DNA of 64,000 nt from Pedobacter sp. WC2423 (lineage in GTDB: Bacteria; Bacteroidota; Bacteroidia; Sphingobacteriales; Sphingobacteriaceae): NCBI RefSeq assembly GCF_040822065.1, contig NZ_CP162005.1, positions 5,766,001-5,830,000 of the forward strand, given 5' to 3'. The notes under the pieces are model-generated. The model was not told the origin of the DNA, did not search any database, and worked only from the letters and a program-made list of their open reading frames with translations. Shown piece after piece: positions 15,052 to 24,201 of the stretch. The stretch's first letter is position 1. Every line of letters starts with the position of its first letter. Both the position numbers and the translations under genes were made by a program.

Positions 15052-17532
15052 ATGCAGGAATTAAATGATATTGATTTTTCAGAAAGAGACAAGTTATTTA
15101 TAGAAGTCATTTTACCGCTTTCTCTTTCAAAAAATTATATCTACCGTGTTCCATTTGACTTAAATGAACATACTGCTGTTGGTAAAAGAGTCATTGTGCA
15201 GTTTGGTAAAAACAAAATCTATACAGCACTGATTAAAAGTGTCAGCCAGACTGCTCCGGCCTTATACCAGGCAAAATATATTATTGATGTTATAGATGAA
15301 CATCCGGTTGTAAACTCAATGCAATTGCAATTCTGGGACTGGATGACTGCATATTATCTCTGTAATGAAGGGGATGTGATGTCTGCGGCACTGCCAGCAG
15401 GATTAAAACTGGCGAGTGAGACCATTATTATAATCAGGGAAGATGTCTCTTTAGAAGAGCTTGAATTAACCGATAAGGAGAATATACTGATCACTGCACT
15501 GGAAAAGCAAAAACGCCTGACCGTAGATCAGATTTCTAAGTTATTAGGGCAGAAAACAGTATTTCCTCTGATCCGTGCGCTTTTAGATAAAGAGGTGGTT
15601 CATATTGCGGAAGAGGTTGTTGAAAAATATAAACCTTTATTAAAATCATATATTACCCTGAATCCTTTTTATCTTGAAGAAGGGAATTTCAAACAGCTGT
15701 TCGAAGTGCTGGAGCGTGCGCCAAAACAGCTGGATGCTCTGCTGATGTATATTAAACTTTCCAAATCCGGAATCGAAATATCAAGGCAGCAATTGCTGGA
15801 AGACAGTGGTTGCGGACAGGGAGCGTTGAAAGCATTGCTGGATAAGGAGATCTTCTTCCTTCAAAAGAAAACCGTAAGCCGGCTGAACGAGGAGTCGGAT
15901 GATATGATTCTTAATTTCAAGCTCAGTCCGGCACAAAATACAGCTTTAGAAAAAATAGAAACAGAGTTCCTGACCAAAGATGTTGTTTTATTACATGGAA
16001 TAACTGCTTCTGGTAAAACTCAGGTTTATATCAAATTGATTGAGCAGGCGATTGAAAAAGGCGGACAGGTTTTATTCCTTTTGCCTGAGATTGCATTGAC
16101 TACACAGATTGTTGAACGGATCAAGCGTTATTTTGGAGATGCGATCGGGGTATATCATTCGAAATTTAATGACAATGAAAGGGTGGAGATCTGGAACAAT
16201 GTAATGAACGGTAAATATAAAATCGTTCTTGGTGCACGTTCTGCAGTGTTTTTGCCATTTAAAAATCTGAAACTGATTGTAGTCGATGAAGAACATGAAT
16301 CCTCTTACAAGCAAAATGAACCTGCGCCAAGGTATCAGGCCAGGGATGCCGCAGTTTACCTGGCACATTTGCACCAGTCAAAAATTATCCTGGGCTCGGC
16401 CACGCCGTCAATAGAAAGTTATTACAATGCACTTCATCAAAAATACGGCTTAGTTACCCTGAGTGAGCGCTTTGGAGGAGTTGAACTCCCAATTCAGGAA
16501 GTGGTAGGGATTGCCGGAGAAACCAAAAAGAAGAAAATGGTTTCTTATTTCTCCAGCGTACTGATTGATGATATCACCGCAACACTGGAAAGAAAAGAGC
16601 AGGTTATTCTTTTCCAGAACCGCAGAGGGTATGCGACTATCCTGATTTGTAAAACATGTGGTTTCGCTCCTAAATGTGTAAACTGTGATGTGAGCCTTAC
16701 TTTCCACAAAAGCAGTGGCAAGCTGCATTGTCATTATTGCGGGTACCATGAAAGCAGTATGAATATTTGTCCTGCCTGTGGTTCTGTACATATTGAACAA
16801 AAGGGTTTTGGAACTGAAAGAATAGAAGAGGAGTTAAGCCTGATTTTTCCGGAAGTAAAAATTGCAAGGCTTGATGTAGACAGCACAAGAACAAAAAATA
16901 GTCTTCAGAAGATCATTGGTGATTTCCAGGAAAAGAAAACCGATATTCTGATTGGTACACAAATGGTCGCTAAAGGACTTGACTTTGATAATGTAACCCT
17001 GATCGGAGTAATCAATGCGGATACTTTATTGAATTACCCGGATTTCAGAGCGTTTGAACGTAGTTTTCAGCTGTTAGCACAAGTTGCAGGCCGTGCTGGC
17101 AGAAGAGATAAACAGGGGAAGGTATGTATACAGGCTTATGATGCTGATCACAGGATCATCAGACAGGTAGTGGACAACAATTACCTGGAAATGTATACGG
17201 ATGAAATTGCTGAGCGCAGACAGTTTCATTATCCGCCTTTTACCAGGCTGATTTTTATCAATGTAAAACATAAAGATTCAAATTTGCTCAATGCAGCAGC
17301 TGCGCGTTTTGCAACGATGTTAAGAGCACAGCTCGGAACACGGGTACTGGGACCGGAACAACCTCTGGTTTCCAGGATCAGAAATTATTATATCAAACAA
17401 CTGATTATTAAATCAGATAAATCAACCGCTATTCATAAAGTTAAGGCCGCACTTAAACAAACTATAGCAGACTTTAACGGAGAAAACACCTTTAAAGGGA
17501 TAATTATACAGATAGATGTGGATCCTTATTAG
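15052..17532 (+). CDS. priA: Primosomal protein N', replication restart helicase
   Basis: An 826-residue 3'-5' DNA helicase that recognises stalled forks and reloads the replisome. The N-terminal 3'BD-type domain comes first, then the helicase core with Walker A GITASGKT (316-323, K322), the DEEH box (412-415), a GSATPS motif, and a zinc-binding insertion of CxxC pairs (CKTC...CVNC...CHYC...CPAC, starting at C533). The later GTQMVAKGLDF and QVAGRAGR motifs are the PriA forms of motifs V and VI. Complete length. The ATG follows the DUF423 stop codon at once, so translation is likely coupled. Confidence 0.97.
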   Translation: MQELNDIDFSERDKLFIEVILPLSLSKNYIYRVPFDLNEHTAVGKRVIVQFGKNKIYTALIKSVSQTAPALYQAKYIIDVIDEHPVVNSMQLQFWDWMTAYYLCNEGDVMSAALPAGLKLASETIIIIREDVSLEELELTDKENILITALEKQKRLTVDQISKLLGQKTVFPLIRALLDKEVVHIAEEVVEKYKPLLKSYITLNPFYLEEGNFKQLFEVLERAPKQLDALLMYIKLSKSGIEISRQQLLEDSGCGQGALKALLDKEIFFLQKKTVSRLNEESDDMILNFKLSPAQNTALEKIETEFLTKDVVLLHGITASGKTQVYIKLIEQAIEKGGQVLFLLPEIALTTQIVERIKRYFGDAIGVYHSKFNDNERVEIWNNVMNGKYKIVLGARSAVFLPFKNLKLIVVDEEHESSYKQNEPAPRYQARDAAVYLAHLHQSKIILGSATPSIESYYNALHQKYGLVTLSERFGGVELPIQEVVGIAGETKKKKMVSYFSSVLIDDITATLERKEQVILFQNRRGYATILICKTCGFAPKCVNCDVSLTFHKSSGKLHCHYCGYHESSMNICPACGSVHIEQKGFGTERIEEELSLIFPEVKIARLDVDSTRTKNSLQKIIGDFQEKKTDILIGTQMVAKGLDFDNVTLIGVINADTLLNYPDFRAFERSFQLLAQVAGRAGRRDKQGKVCIQAYDADHRIIRQVVDNNYLEMYTDEIAERRQFHYPPFTRLIFINVKHKDSNLLNAAAARFATMLRAQLGTRVLGPEQPLVSRIRNYYIKQLIIKSDKSTAIHKVKAALKQTIADFNGENTFKGIIIQIDVDPY

Positions 17533-17544
17533 GAAAACTGAAAA

Positions 17545-18222
17545 TTAATTCCTGCTTCCTAAATGAAACTGCAAGCCTACGGTTACCGGACTGAGCAGAA
17601 ATTCTTTTTTGGATGCAGAGGTTTCTGTTCTTTGGGCGGCAGTGTTTTGTGCAACAGTCTGTATTCTTAAATGGGAAAAGTATAAGTCAAAACTGCCTTC
17701 TGCAAAAATAGAAAGCTGCTCGACCGGAGTTATCCGGATGCCTAATGCGGGGCTTAAAGTCAGGCCGTTTTTTATAGTTTCCATCTGGTCTGTTAACGCA
17801 ATAGTTCTCTGGAGGTCAATAAAGTCCCTTAAACCTTTAAAGCGGTTATAACGATAGCCAATATCGAAGGCAAAATACGGTTGTATATTGGAATAATTCA
17901 GGTTTTTCTCAAATCCTATTTTAATCGCATAATCAGTTACTTTTCCATTGATCAGGTTACAGTTTATACAATTACTTTTAAAGTCCACTGATTGCTCGAT
18001 AAACCTTCCGGTTAAGCGATAATTGATCTGGCGGTCATCGATTTTAAACAGGCCGCCATTAAATTTGGTTGTTATATATTTAAGGGGGTCCTGGTTCTCT
18101 ATCCCTGGAAGCTGGAGATAGCTGAATGCATTAAATCCAATGCTGTAAGTGCTGTTGGATTGTGAGCGGACATTCAGGGTAAAAAGAGAAACGAATAAAA
18201 GTGAGAGTAATCCCTGTTTCAT
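17545..18222 (-). CDS. Small outer-membrane beta-barrel protein
   Basis: A 225-residue exported protein with a signal peptide (MKQGLLSLLFVSLFTLNVRS, cut before Q). The mature part alternates polar and aromatic residues in about eight strands (YSIGFNAFSYLQLPG, PYFAFDIGYRYNRF, LSIFAEGSFDLYFSHL) and ends with GLQFHLGSRN, a common barrel-closing pattern. It resembles the general outer-membrane beta-barrel group (OmpW/porin-family-like) without a specific match. A CINCNL segment may form a disulfide loop. It converges with priA, 12 bp apart. Function unknown. Confidence 0.65.
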   Translation of the reverse strand: MKQGLLSLLFVSLFTLNVRSQSNSTYSIGFNAFSYLQLPGIENQDPLKYITTKFNGGLFKIDDRQINYRLTGRFIEQSVDFKSNCINCNLINGKVTDYAIKIGFEKNLNYSNIQPYFAFDIGYRYNRFKGLRDFIDLQRTIALTDQMETIKNGLTLSPALGIRITPVEQLSIFAEGSFDLYFSHLRIQTVAQNTAAQRTETSASKKEFLLSPVTVGLQFHLGSRN

Positions 18223-18500
18223 AAGTCGTTAGTTTTCATTTAGGTATATAAAAATATATATTATTTTTCCTGTGTGATTAAAATCGGCTTCAGATTTTTT
18301 TATTTGTATTCCTAAGTAATATTCCAGGTTTTACTGAAAAAAAATTACCTTTTTATCTTTCCTGAGTGAAAGATTTATTCTTTTCATTAACAGGTAAGTT
18401 TATTGTTTAATATTTGATCTGTTGGCTTTTACAGTATTGAGGTTAAATTCATCCAATTAAAACCTTAAAAATCGGTTTCAAAGAAGTATTTTTGAAATCA

Positions 18501-19157
18501 ATGGCATACAAGTTTGTAGATAATTACCGGGAAAGAGGAGCAAGAAAGAAATTGGTGGAGCATCTTAAATCAAGAGGCATCACAGATGAGCGGGTACTGA
18601 GGGCAATTGGAAAAGTACCACGACATTTCTTCTTTGATGAAACTTTCTGGAACCAGGCTTATAAAGACATTGCTTTTCCGATTGGTGACGGGCAAACTAT
18701 TTCTCAGCCTTATACGGTAGCTTACCAGAGTGAATTGCTGCACATCAGCAAAGGTGACAGTGTATTGGAAATAGGAACTGGCTCTGGTTACCAGACCTGT
18801 ATTTTAATGGAATTGGGGGCAGAAGTATTTACCATCGAGAGACAGGAAAGTATTTACAGACACACCCTTAAAGTATTGCCCGGAATGGGATATAATGCGA
18901 ATTTCTTTTTTGGTGACGGCTCAATAGGGATAGCTGAACATGCGCCATATCACAAAATTATTGTGACTGCCGGTGCGCCGTTTGTTCCTGAAATTTTATT
19001 GAAACAGTTAAAAATCGGTGGTATGCTGGTGATCCCGGTAGGTGATGCACATTCTCAGACCATGGTTACGGTAATCCGTGTCAGCGAGACTGACTACGAA
19101 AAGTTTGAACTGGATACCTTTAGATTCGTACCACTGGTAGGGGACCAGGCCTGGTAA
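18501..19157 (+). CDS. pcm: Protein-L-isoaspartate O-methyltransferase
   Basis: A 218-residue SAM-dependent enzyme that methylates isoaspartyl residues to start repair of damaged proteins. It shows the PCMT order: VPRHFFFDETFWNQAYKD, the substrate loop IGDGQTISQPYTVAYQ, the SAM motif VLEIGTGSGYQT, and IIVTAGAPFVPEILLKQLKIGG. The ATG at 18501 is preferred over a TTG three codons upstream. About 280 bp upstream (18223-18500) are AT-rich with no feature I can define. It converges with smpB, leaving 1 bp between the stop codons. Confidence 0.95.
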   Translation: MAYKFVDNYRERGARKKLVEHLKSRGITDERVLRAIGKVPRHFFFDETFWNQAYKDIAFPIGDGQTISQPYTVAYQSELLHISKGDSVLEIGTGSGYQTCILMELGAEVFTIERQESIYRHTLKVLPGMGYNANFFFGDGSIGIAEHAPYHKIIVTAGAPFVPEILLKQLKIGGMLVIPVGDAHSQTMVTVIRVSETDYEKFELDTFRFVPLVGDQAW

Positions 19158-19158
19158 T

Positions 19159-19608
19159 TTAGCCTTTCATTGCCCGGTCCATTTCACGTTTAGATTCACG
19201 GTCTTTGATGCTGTCTCTTTTATCAAAGTCTTTCTTTCCCTGCGCTAATGCAATTTCTATTTTAGCAAAACCTCTCTCATTTGTGAAAATGCGAAGCGGA
19301 ACAATCGTATATCCTTTTTCTTCACTTCTGAATTTCAGCTTTTTCAATTCCTTTTTTTGCAGCAGTAAAATCCGGTCACGTTTAATATCATGGTGATGGA
19401 AAGAACTGTGGCTGTATTCTGAGATATGAAGATTTCTTACATAAAGTACATTGCCAATGAACATGCAGAAGGCATCAGTCATATTTGCTTTACCTTGTCT
19501 GATTGCCTTTATTTCTGTTCCAAGCAAAGCCAGTCCGGCATTGTATTTATCAACAACATGGTAATCGAAGTATGCTCTTTTATTTTTTATTTGAATGTCA
19601 GTCGCCAT
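19159..19608 (-). CDS. smpB: SsrA-binding protein
   Basis: A 149-residue basic protein that carries tmRNA to stalled ribosomes for trans-translation. The core pattern is present: IKNKRAYFDYHVVDKYNAGL, LLGTEIKAIRQGKANMTDAF, and GYTIVPLRIFTNERGFAKIEIALAQGKKDFDKR, with the basic C-terminal tail (KDRESKREMDRAMKG) that enters the mRNA channel. Length is normal. The gene stands alone; tmRNA itself is not in the window. Confidence 0.97.
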   Translation of the reverse strand: MATDIQIKNKRAYFDYHVVDKYNAGLALLGTEIKAIRQGKANMTDAFCMFIGNVLYVRNLHISEYSHSSFHHHDIKRDRILLLQKKELKKLKFRSEEKGYTIVPLRIFTNERGFAKIEIALAQGKKDFDKRDSIKDRESKREMDRAMKG

Positions 19609-19689
19609 AGAATCAGCTAATATCAGAAAGAATTGCCGATTTATGGCAATTCTTTCTGAATTTTACAAAGGATATAAGATTCTGGTGGG

Positions 19690-21552
19690 TTATCTGACCA
19701 CCAATACTGGTATGGTAATTTTATGTCTTACTGCATCTACGGTAGTTCCGAAAATTAAATCTTTTAGTCCTTTATGTCCGTGTGCACCCATCACCAGCAA
19801 CTGTAAATCATTGGCTTTAGTGATTTCTGCAATGGCACGTGCTGTACCGCCAAAACCAATATGGGGAATACCGTGATAACCCAGCTCTGCCAGGTTCTGG
19901 CCATATTTCTTCAGGTTTTCTGCATCACTCACTGTCTCATGATCGAGCGCAGCTTTTCCATGGTACTGGGCGCCGGCAGTTTCAACAATATGGATTAAAT
20001 GATAATCTGCTTTTTTACCGCCCTGGATCAGTGCATGGCGGATCGTGTTCAGGTCATTCTTTGAAAAATCGACGGTAATACCTATCCTGATATAATGGAT
20101 ATGATCGACAGGATCAATAGCCATTGCATTTCCGTGAGGGATATTTTTCTGGTGCTTTATGCTGGAACTGAGCATCGGATAAACAAAAACATAAAGTAAA
20201 AGCAGGCCAATCAGGATAGCCACAGGAATAATCAACCCATAGATATACCATCCATGTGTGGTGGTTGCCCAGCCTGAAATTTCTTCTATAACGAGTTTAA
20301 TATTCAGGGCAACAATAACGGCAGCACTGATCCAGGCCAGTATTTTGACCCATAGCTTAATGGCAAAGCCTTTCATCTCTTTTTTATCAGAAGTGAAATG
20401 GATCAGTGGGATCACCGCAAAGCCGAGTTGTAAACTTAATACAACCTGACTTAGAATCAGTAAACCGCTTAAGGCGTCATTTCCAAAATAAAGGATAGTG
20501 AAAAAAGCAGGAATAATGGCCAGCAACCGGGTAATTAACCGGCGCAGCCAGGGCTGTATTCTAAGGTTCAGGTGACCTTCCATCACAATCTGGCCAGCCA
20601 GTGTACCAGTAATGGTCGAACTTTGCCCCGCGGCAATCAATGCAATCGCGAAAAGAGCTGGGGCAACGCCGCCAAATATATGTCCAAGCAGTTTATAGGC
20701 ATCCTGTATTTCTGCAACTTCATGCATTCCATTTTTATAAAAGGCGGCAGCAGCCAGAATCAGGATCGCAGCATTGACAAAGAAGGCAAGGTTAAGTGCA
20801 ACGGCAGTATCTATAAAATTGAATTTGATGGCTTCCTTAATTCCCTGATCATCACGTTCAAACTTCCTGGTCTGAACCAGCGAAGAGTGCAGGTAAAGAT
20901 TGTGGGGCATCACAGTAGCTCCGATAATACCGATGGCAATATAAAGGGCTTGTCCGGACAGTACAGAAGGCTCCAGTCCTTTGGCAATTTCCTTCAGGGA
21001 AGGCTCCACAATAAACATCTCTACTAAAAAGGAAATCCCTACGATGAAAACCATGGAAACAATGAAAACTTCCATTTTCCGCATTCCTTTATTCATCAGG
21101 AACAAAAGTAATACGGTATCAAAAATAGTAATACTAATGCCCCAGATCAGCGGCAAACCGAATAGCAGGTTCAAACCGATGGCCATACCAATAATTTCTG
21201 CAAGGTCACAGGCTACAATTGCGGTCTGCGCTAAACCAAATAACGGAACATTTACCCATTTAGGATAGGCGTTTCTGGAAGCCTGTGCTAAGTCCAGGCC
21301 CCTTACGATACCTAATCTTGCACTTAAAGATTGTAAGAGCAGGGCGATTAAGTTCGACATCAGCAGTACCCAGATTAACTGATAGCCGAATTTACTGCCT
21401 CCTGCAAGGTCGGTAGCCCAGTTTCCCGGATCCATATAACCCACACTAACCAGGTAAGCCGGGCCAATAAAAGATAATATCCTTCTCCATCCGGTACGCT
21501 TACCGGTGTCTACACTTTGATGTACTTCGCTTAACGATTCTGTTTGCTTCAT
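19690..21552 (-). CDS. mntH: NRAMP-type Mn/Fe transporter fused to a universal stress (UspA) domain
   Basis: A 620-residue protein. Residues 1-460 are an NRAMP proton-coupled divalent metal importer with eleven or so helices: DPGNW (41-45) in helix 1 and MPHN (215-218) in helix 6 are the metal-binding motifs, and GQSSTITGTLAGQ is the conserved helix 8-9 signature. After a linker, residues about 485-620 are a UspA fold ending GAHGHKGLKDLIFGTTVDAV, the G-x2-G-x9-G nucleotide-binding signature, so ATP binding is plausible. The gene follows its DtxR-type regulator by 15 nt on the same strand. Mn uptake is the most likely role, from family and context. The fusion could tie uptake to the cell's energy state (inference). 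Confidence 0.93.
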   Translation of the reverse strand: MKQTESLSEVHQSVDTGKRTGWRRILSFIGPAYLVSVGYMDPGNWATDLAGGSKFGYQLIWVLLMSNLIALLLQSLSARLGIVRGLDLAQASRNAYPKWVNVPLFGLAQTAIVACDLAEIIGMAIGLNLLFGLPLIWGISITIFDTVLLLFLMNKGMRKMEVFIVSMVFIVGISFLVEMFIVEPSLKEIAKGLEPSVLSGQALYIAIGIIGATVMPHNLYLHSSLVQTRKFERDDQGIKEAIKFNFIDTAVALNLAFFVNAAILILAAAAFYKNGMHEVAEIQDAYKLLGHIFGGVAPALFAIALIAAGQSSTITGTLAGQIVMEGHLNLRIQPWLRRLITRLLAIIPAFFTILYFGNDALSGLLILSQVVLSLQLGFAVIPLIHFTSDKKEMKGFAIKLWVKILAWISAAVIVALNIKLVIEEISGWATTTHGWYIYGLIIPVAILIGLLLLYVFVYPMLSSSIKHQKNIPHGNAMAIDPVDHIHYIRIGITVDFSKNDLNTIRHALIQGGKKADYHLIHIVETAGAQYHGKAALDHETVSDAENLKKYGQNLAELGYHGIPHIGFGGTARAIAEITKANDLQLLVMGAHGHKGLKDLIFGTTVDAVRHKITIPVLVVR

Positions 21553-21567
21553 CAGCTAAAAATTCTT

Positions 21568-22239
21568 TTAATTATGAACAGCTTCTTCTAATTTAACAAG
21601 GATGTGCTGCGCTACTTTGCGGCTGACATTGACAGGCAGATTATTGACTACGAGTTCTACTGAACCATCATAGGCGGTAATTCCCTGAATAGTTATGGTT
21701 GCACCTATGGTTAAACCCAGCTTCTCCAGATGAATTAAAAATGGAGAAGAATGTTCACTGACACCAATGATAATGCCACTTTTTCCTGTGGCAATTTCAT
21801 GAAGATGTGTATGTGCAGAGGGTTCAAAATTTCCATGCTGATCAGGAATCGGATCACCGTGGGGATCTCTTTTCGGAAAACCAAGAAAATCGTCTAAGCG
21901 CTCCACCAATAGAGAAGAATTAATATGTTCGAGTTCTTCTGCAATATCATGGACTTCATCCCATCGGAATTTAAGTTTGTCTACTAAAAAGACTTCCCAT
22001 AAACGGTGTTTCCGGATGACTTTAATTGCAGCGATTTTCCCTTTTTCAGTTAATGTGACTCCCTGGTACTTAATATAATCAATTAATTGCTTATCTGCCA
22101 GCTTTTTAAGCATGTCGGTAACAGAGGCCGCCTTGGTGTTCAATCCATTGGCAATCGCGTTGGTTTGTACGGTGCCAGGCTCTGTCTGGGAAATATGATA
22201 AATGACTTTGAGGTAATTCTCTTCAGTAAATGAGTGCAT
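21568..22239 (-). CDS. DtxR/MntR-family metal-dependent regulator
   Basis: A 223-residue repressor: winged HTH (1-65; TEENYLKVIYHIS, TKAASVTDMLKKLADKQLI), dimerisation and metal-binding domain (KHRLWEVFLVDKL, HDIAEELEHINS with H/E ligands), and a C-terminal FeoA/SH3-like domain (about 150-220; GATITIQGITAYDGSVELVVN). It precedes the metal transporter gene in the same operon, so it probably represses both when Mn or Fe is ample. A palindrome resembling its own operator lies 20 bp upstream of its start codon. Confidence 0.93.
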   Translation of the reverse strand: MHSFTEENYLKVIYHISQTEPGTVQTNAIANGLNTKAASVTDMLKKLADKQLIDYIKYQGVTLTEKGKIAAIKVIRKHRLWEVFLVDKLKFRWDEVHDIAEELEHINSSLLVERLDDFLGFPKRDPHGDPIPDQHGNFEPSAHTHLHEIATGKSGIIIGVSEHSSPFLIHLEKLGLTIGATITIQGITAYDGSVELVVNNLPVNVSRKVAQHILVKLEEAVHN

Positions 22240-22258
22240 TTTGTTGGCCTAATAATAG

Positions 22259-22276
22259 TTTTAGGTAAATCTAAAA
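22259..22276 (-). promoter_or_regulatory. Candidate DtxR/MntR operator
   Basis: TTTTAG (22259-22264) and CTAAAA (22271-22276) form a perfect inverted repeat around a 6-bp centre (gtaaat), including a TTAGGT half-site like those of DtxR-family boxes. It lies where the promoter of the regulator-transporter operon is expected. A second TTAGAT half-site occurs just beyond. Confidence 0.6.
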
Positions 22277-22326
22277 ATTATTAGATAAAATAAAGCATAA
22301 TTTTTATGTTTATTTTTAGAATTAAA

Positions 22327-22359
22327 TTTGGTAAATAAGGTGTTGTTATTCTACCTTTG
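22327..22359 (+). promoter_or_regulatory. Promoter of the Lrp-family gene
   Basis: TTTG (22327-22330), 21-bp spacer, TACCTTTG (22352-22359), matching the TAnnTTTG -7 consensus; the start codon follows 17 nt later. Confidence 0.6.
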
Positions 22360-22376
22360 GGTTCAAGATCGGAAAA

Positions 22377-22847
22377 ATGGCAGCAGAACTAGATAAGATA
22401 GATTTTAAAATACTTAAACTTTTACAAGAAAACGGAAGAATAACCAATTTGCTTTTATCGCAGGAAATTGGGTTGTCACCAGCACCTACTTTAGAAAGAG
22501 TAAGAAAACTGGAAATGTCCGGTTTCATTAAGAGTTACCATGCATTAGTGGATGAGGAGAAGTTGGGTTTAGGCATTAAAACGTTTATTCAGGTGCAACT
22601 GGACTTCCACAAGAACAATACGATCCAGATATTTTTGGATGAGGTGAACCAGATTAAAGAAATTACTGAATGTCACCATGTGACCGGACAGGCAGATTTC
22701 CTGTTAAAAGTATATGTGAGTGATATTAAAGCTTATGAGCGTTTAATTATGGACAAGATCAGTAAAATCAGCGTAGTGAAAACTTTTCAGACGATGATGA
22801 TCATGTCAACTACTAAGAAAGAGCCGATTGTACCCTTAGAGTATTAA
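22377..22847 (+). CDS. Lrp/AsnC-family transcriptional regulator
   Basis: A 156-residue regulator: N-terminal HTH (LDKIDFKILKLLQENGRITN, LSQEIGLSPAPTLERVRKLEMSGFI) and a C-terminal RAM domain (about 75-150) for ligand binding and oligomerisation, including VTGQADFLLKVYV. Such proteins sense amino acids and control their metabolism. It is transcribed away from the DtxR-type gene and stands alone; targets unknown. Confidence 0.94.
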   Translation: MAAELDKIDFKILKLLQENGRITNLLLSQEIGLSPAPTLERVRKLEMSGFIKSYHALVDEEKLGLGIKTFIQVQLDFHKNNTIQIFLDEVNQIKEITECHHVTGQADFLLKVYVSDIKAYERLIMDKISKISVVKTFQTMMIMSTTKKEPIVPLEY

Positions 22848-22854
22848 AAGCAAT

Positions 22855-22920
22855 TAGCATTATACCATGAGCGCCTGTTTAAATTGAATCATTTAAATAG
22901 GCGCTAATCATATAATGCTA
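22855..22920. terminator. Nested bidirectional terminator between the Lrp gene and ung
   Basis: Inner hairpin: agcgcctgtttaaat (22870-22884) with atttaaataggcgct (22891-22905), one G-T pair and a 6-nt loop. Outer arms: tagcattata (22855-22864) with tataatgcta (22911-22920). The outer right arm contains the ung stop codon. Confidence 0.75.
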
Positions 22921-23595
22921 GCTGATTTGCCAGTTAATTGGCTTTTTACCTTCAGCAATCAGAATTTCATTTGTTTTCGAAAAATGTTTACTCCCAAAAA
23001 ATCCGGTATAAGCAGAAAATGGTGAAGGGTGTGCAGATTTTAATATGGTATGCTTCTTTTCATCAATCAACGCAGCTTTTTGTTGTGCGAACTTACCCCA
23101 TAGTAAAAATACCAGTCCGGTTTTTTGAGCTGAAAGCTGGCTGATCGCCTGATCTGTAAATGCTTCCCAGCCTTTACCCTGATGTGAACCAGGTTCATGA
23201 GCCCTTACGGTAAGGGATGCGTTCAGTAATAATACACCTTCATCTGCCCATTGGGTCAGGTTACCATGATTTGGCATTTTAAACCCCTGGATGTCGGTTT
23301 CCAGCTCTTTATAAATGTTTTTTAAAGATGGGGGAGTCGCTACTCCTTTTTGTACAGAAAAAGAAAGACCATGTGCCTGGCCATCTCCGTGATAGGGGTC
23401 CTGACCTAAAATCACCACTTCTACTTTGTCAAAAGGAGTATGGTTAAAGGCTGCGAAAATATCTGCACCTTTAGGATACACTGTTTTTCCTGCCTGTTTT
23501 TCCTGTAAAAGAAAAGCTTTCAGGTTTTTCATGTATTCTTTTTCAAATTCAGGTTCCAGTACTTTTAACCAGCCTGGTTCTAATGCTGCTGACAT
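22918..23595 (-). CDS. ung: Uracil-DNA glycosylase
   Basis: A 225-residue family 1 UDG that removes uracil from DNA. The water-activating motif GQDPYHGDGQAHGLSF (64-79, catalytic D66), the LLLNASLTVR segment, LLWGKFAQQK and the HPSPFSAY loop with catalytic His are all present. Length is normal. It lies 7 nt after a thioredoxin-like gene on the same strand and is probably cotranscribed. Confidence 0.98.
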   Translation of the reverse strand: MSAALEPGWLKVLEPEFEKEYMKNLKAFLLQEKQAGKTVYPKGADIFAAFNHTPFDKVEVVILGQDPYHGDGQAHGLSFSVQKGVATPPSLKNIYKELETDIQGFKMPNHGNLTQWADEGVLLLNASLTVRAHEPGSHQGKGWEAFTDQAISQLSAQKTGLVFLLWGKFAQQKAALIDEKKHTILKSAHPSPFSAYTGFFGSKHFSKTNEILIAEGKKPINWQIS

Positions 23596-23602
23596 TTATA
23601 TT

Positions 23603-24010
23603 TTATTTAGTGAGTATTTCAATCATATCGCTTTCCAGCGTAACTAAGGGAGATTCTGTAATTCTGCCGATCTCTTGTTCATTTTCGGTAAAGATGAAAG
23701 TGGGAACCTTGTCTATATTCAGGTGATCGGTTAAGCCATCTGCTGCCTTTTTTGATTCATCAACAAAGATCAGTGTAATTTGTTCTGCTAAAAAACCGGC
23801 CTGGTCCAGAACTTTATACAGCCGGGGTACTTGTCTTCTGCAGTCTCCGCACCAGGTACCCAGTACGATCATAACCTTTATATGCTGAAGCAATGATTTC
23901 AGCTTTTCTACAGCCTCAGGATCGGGTGTGTAGCCAGGATATTCTATAGCATATTGTGCTTTCATTTCCGGAGATTCAAATAGTTTTTCCCGGGCAGCTG
24001 TATCTAGCAT
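23603..24010 (-). CDS. Cytoplasmic thioredoxin-fold protein (WCGDC)
   Basis: A 135-residue protein without signal peptide. The redox motif WCGDC (53-57) replaces the usual WCGPC and is followed by RRQVPRLYKVLDQ; cis-Pro is in KVPTFIF (about 100-106). This form of thioredoxin is common in the phylum and is related to the TlpA/thioredoxin_9 group. It probably reduces disulfides, but the partner is unknown. The gene precedes ung by 7 nt. A long hairpin lies just upstream of its start. Confidence 0.85.
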   Translation of the reverse strand: MLDTAAREKLFESPEMKAQYAIEYPGYTPDPEAVEKLKSLLQHIKVMIVLGTWCGDCRRQVPRLYKVLDQAGFLAEQITLIFVDESKKAADGLTDHLNIDKVPTFIFTENEQEIGRITESPLVTLESDMIEILTK

Positions 24011-24033
24011 ATTTATTTTGACTTTAGTTTTGG

Positions 24034-24095
24034 TGTTAAAACCTGACCAGAATTATTATTCCTTGCTGAAGGATGACTCTGGTCAGGTTTTAACA
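24034..24095. repeat. Perfect 18-bp inverted repeat, 62 bp overall
   Basis: Arms 24034-24051 and 24078-24095 (starting tgttaaaacctgac...) pair without mismatch around a 26-nt centre that contains a small hairpin of its own (tcctt/aagga). It lies between two divergent genes, where no terminator is needed, and has no T-run. Confidence 0.8.
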
Positions 24096-24201
24096 AAGAT
24101 AAGCATCAGAATGAGATAAATATTTTTAGCATCTGTTTTAAATTTAAATCTGATTTTTGGTATATAAACACGATATTTGCACGAAATAATTAAAAATAGA
24201 T

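Noticed and set aside
15900..17300. Several leftward ORFs inside priA
   Set aside because: They are shadows of the strong priA frame with poor composition and no homology signs.
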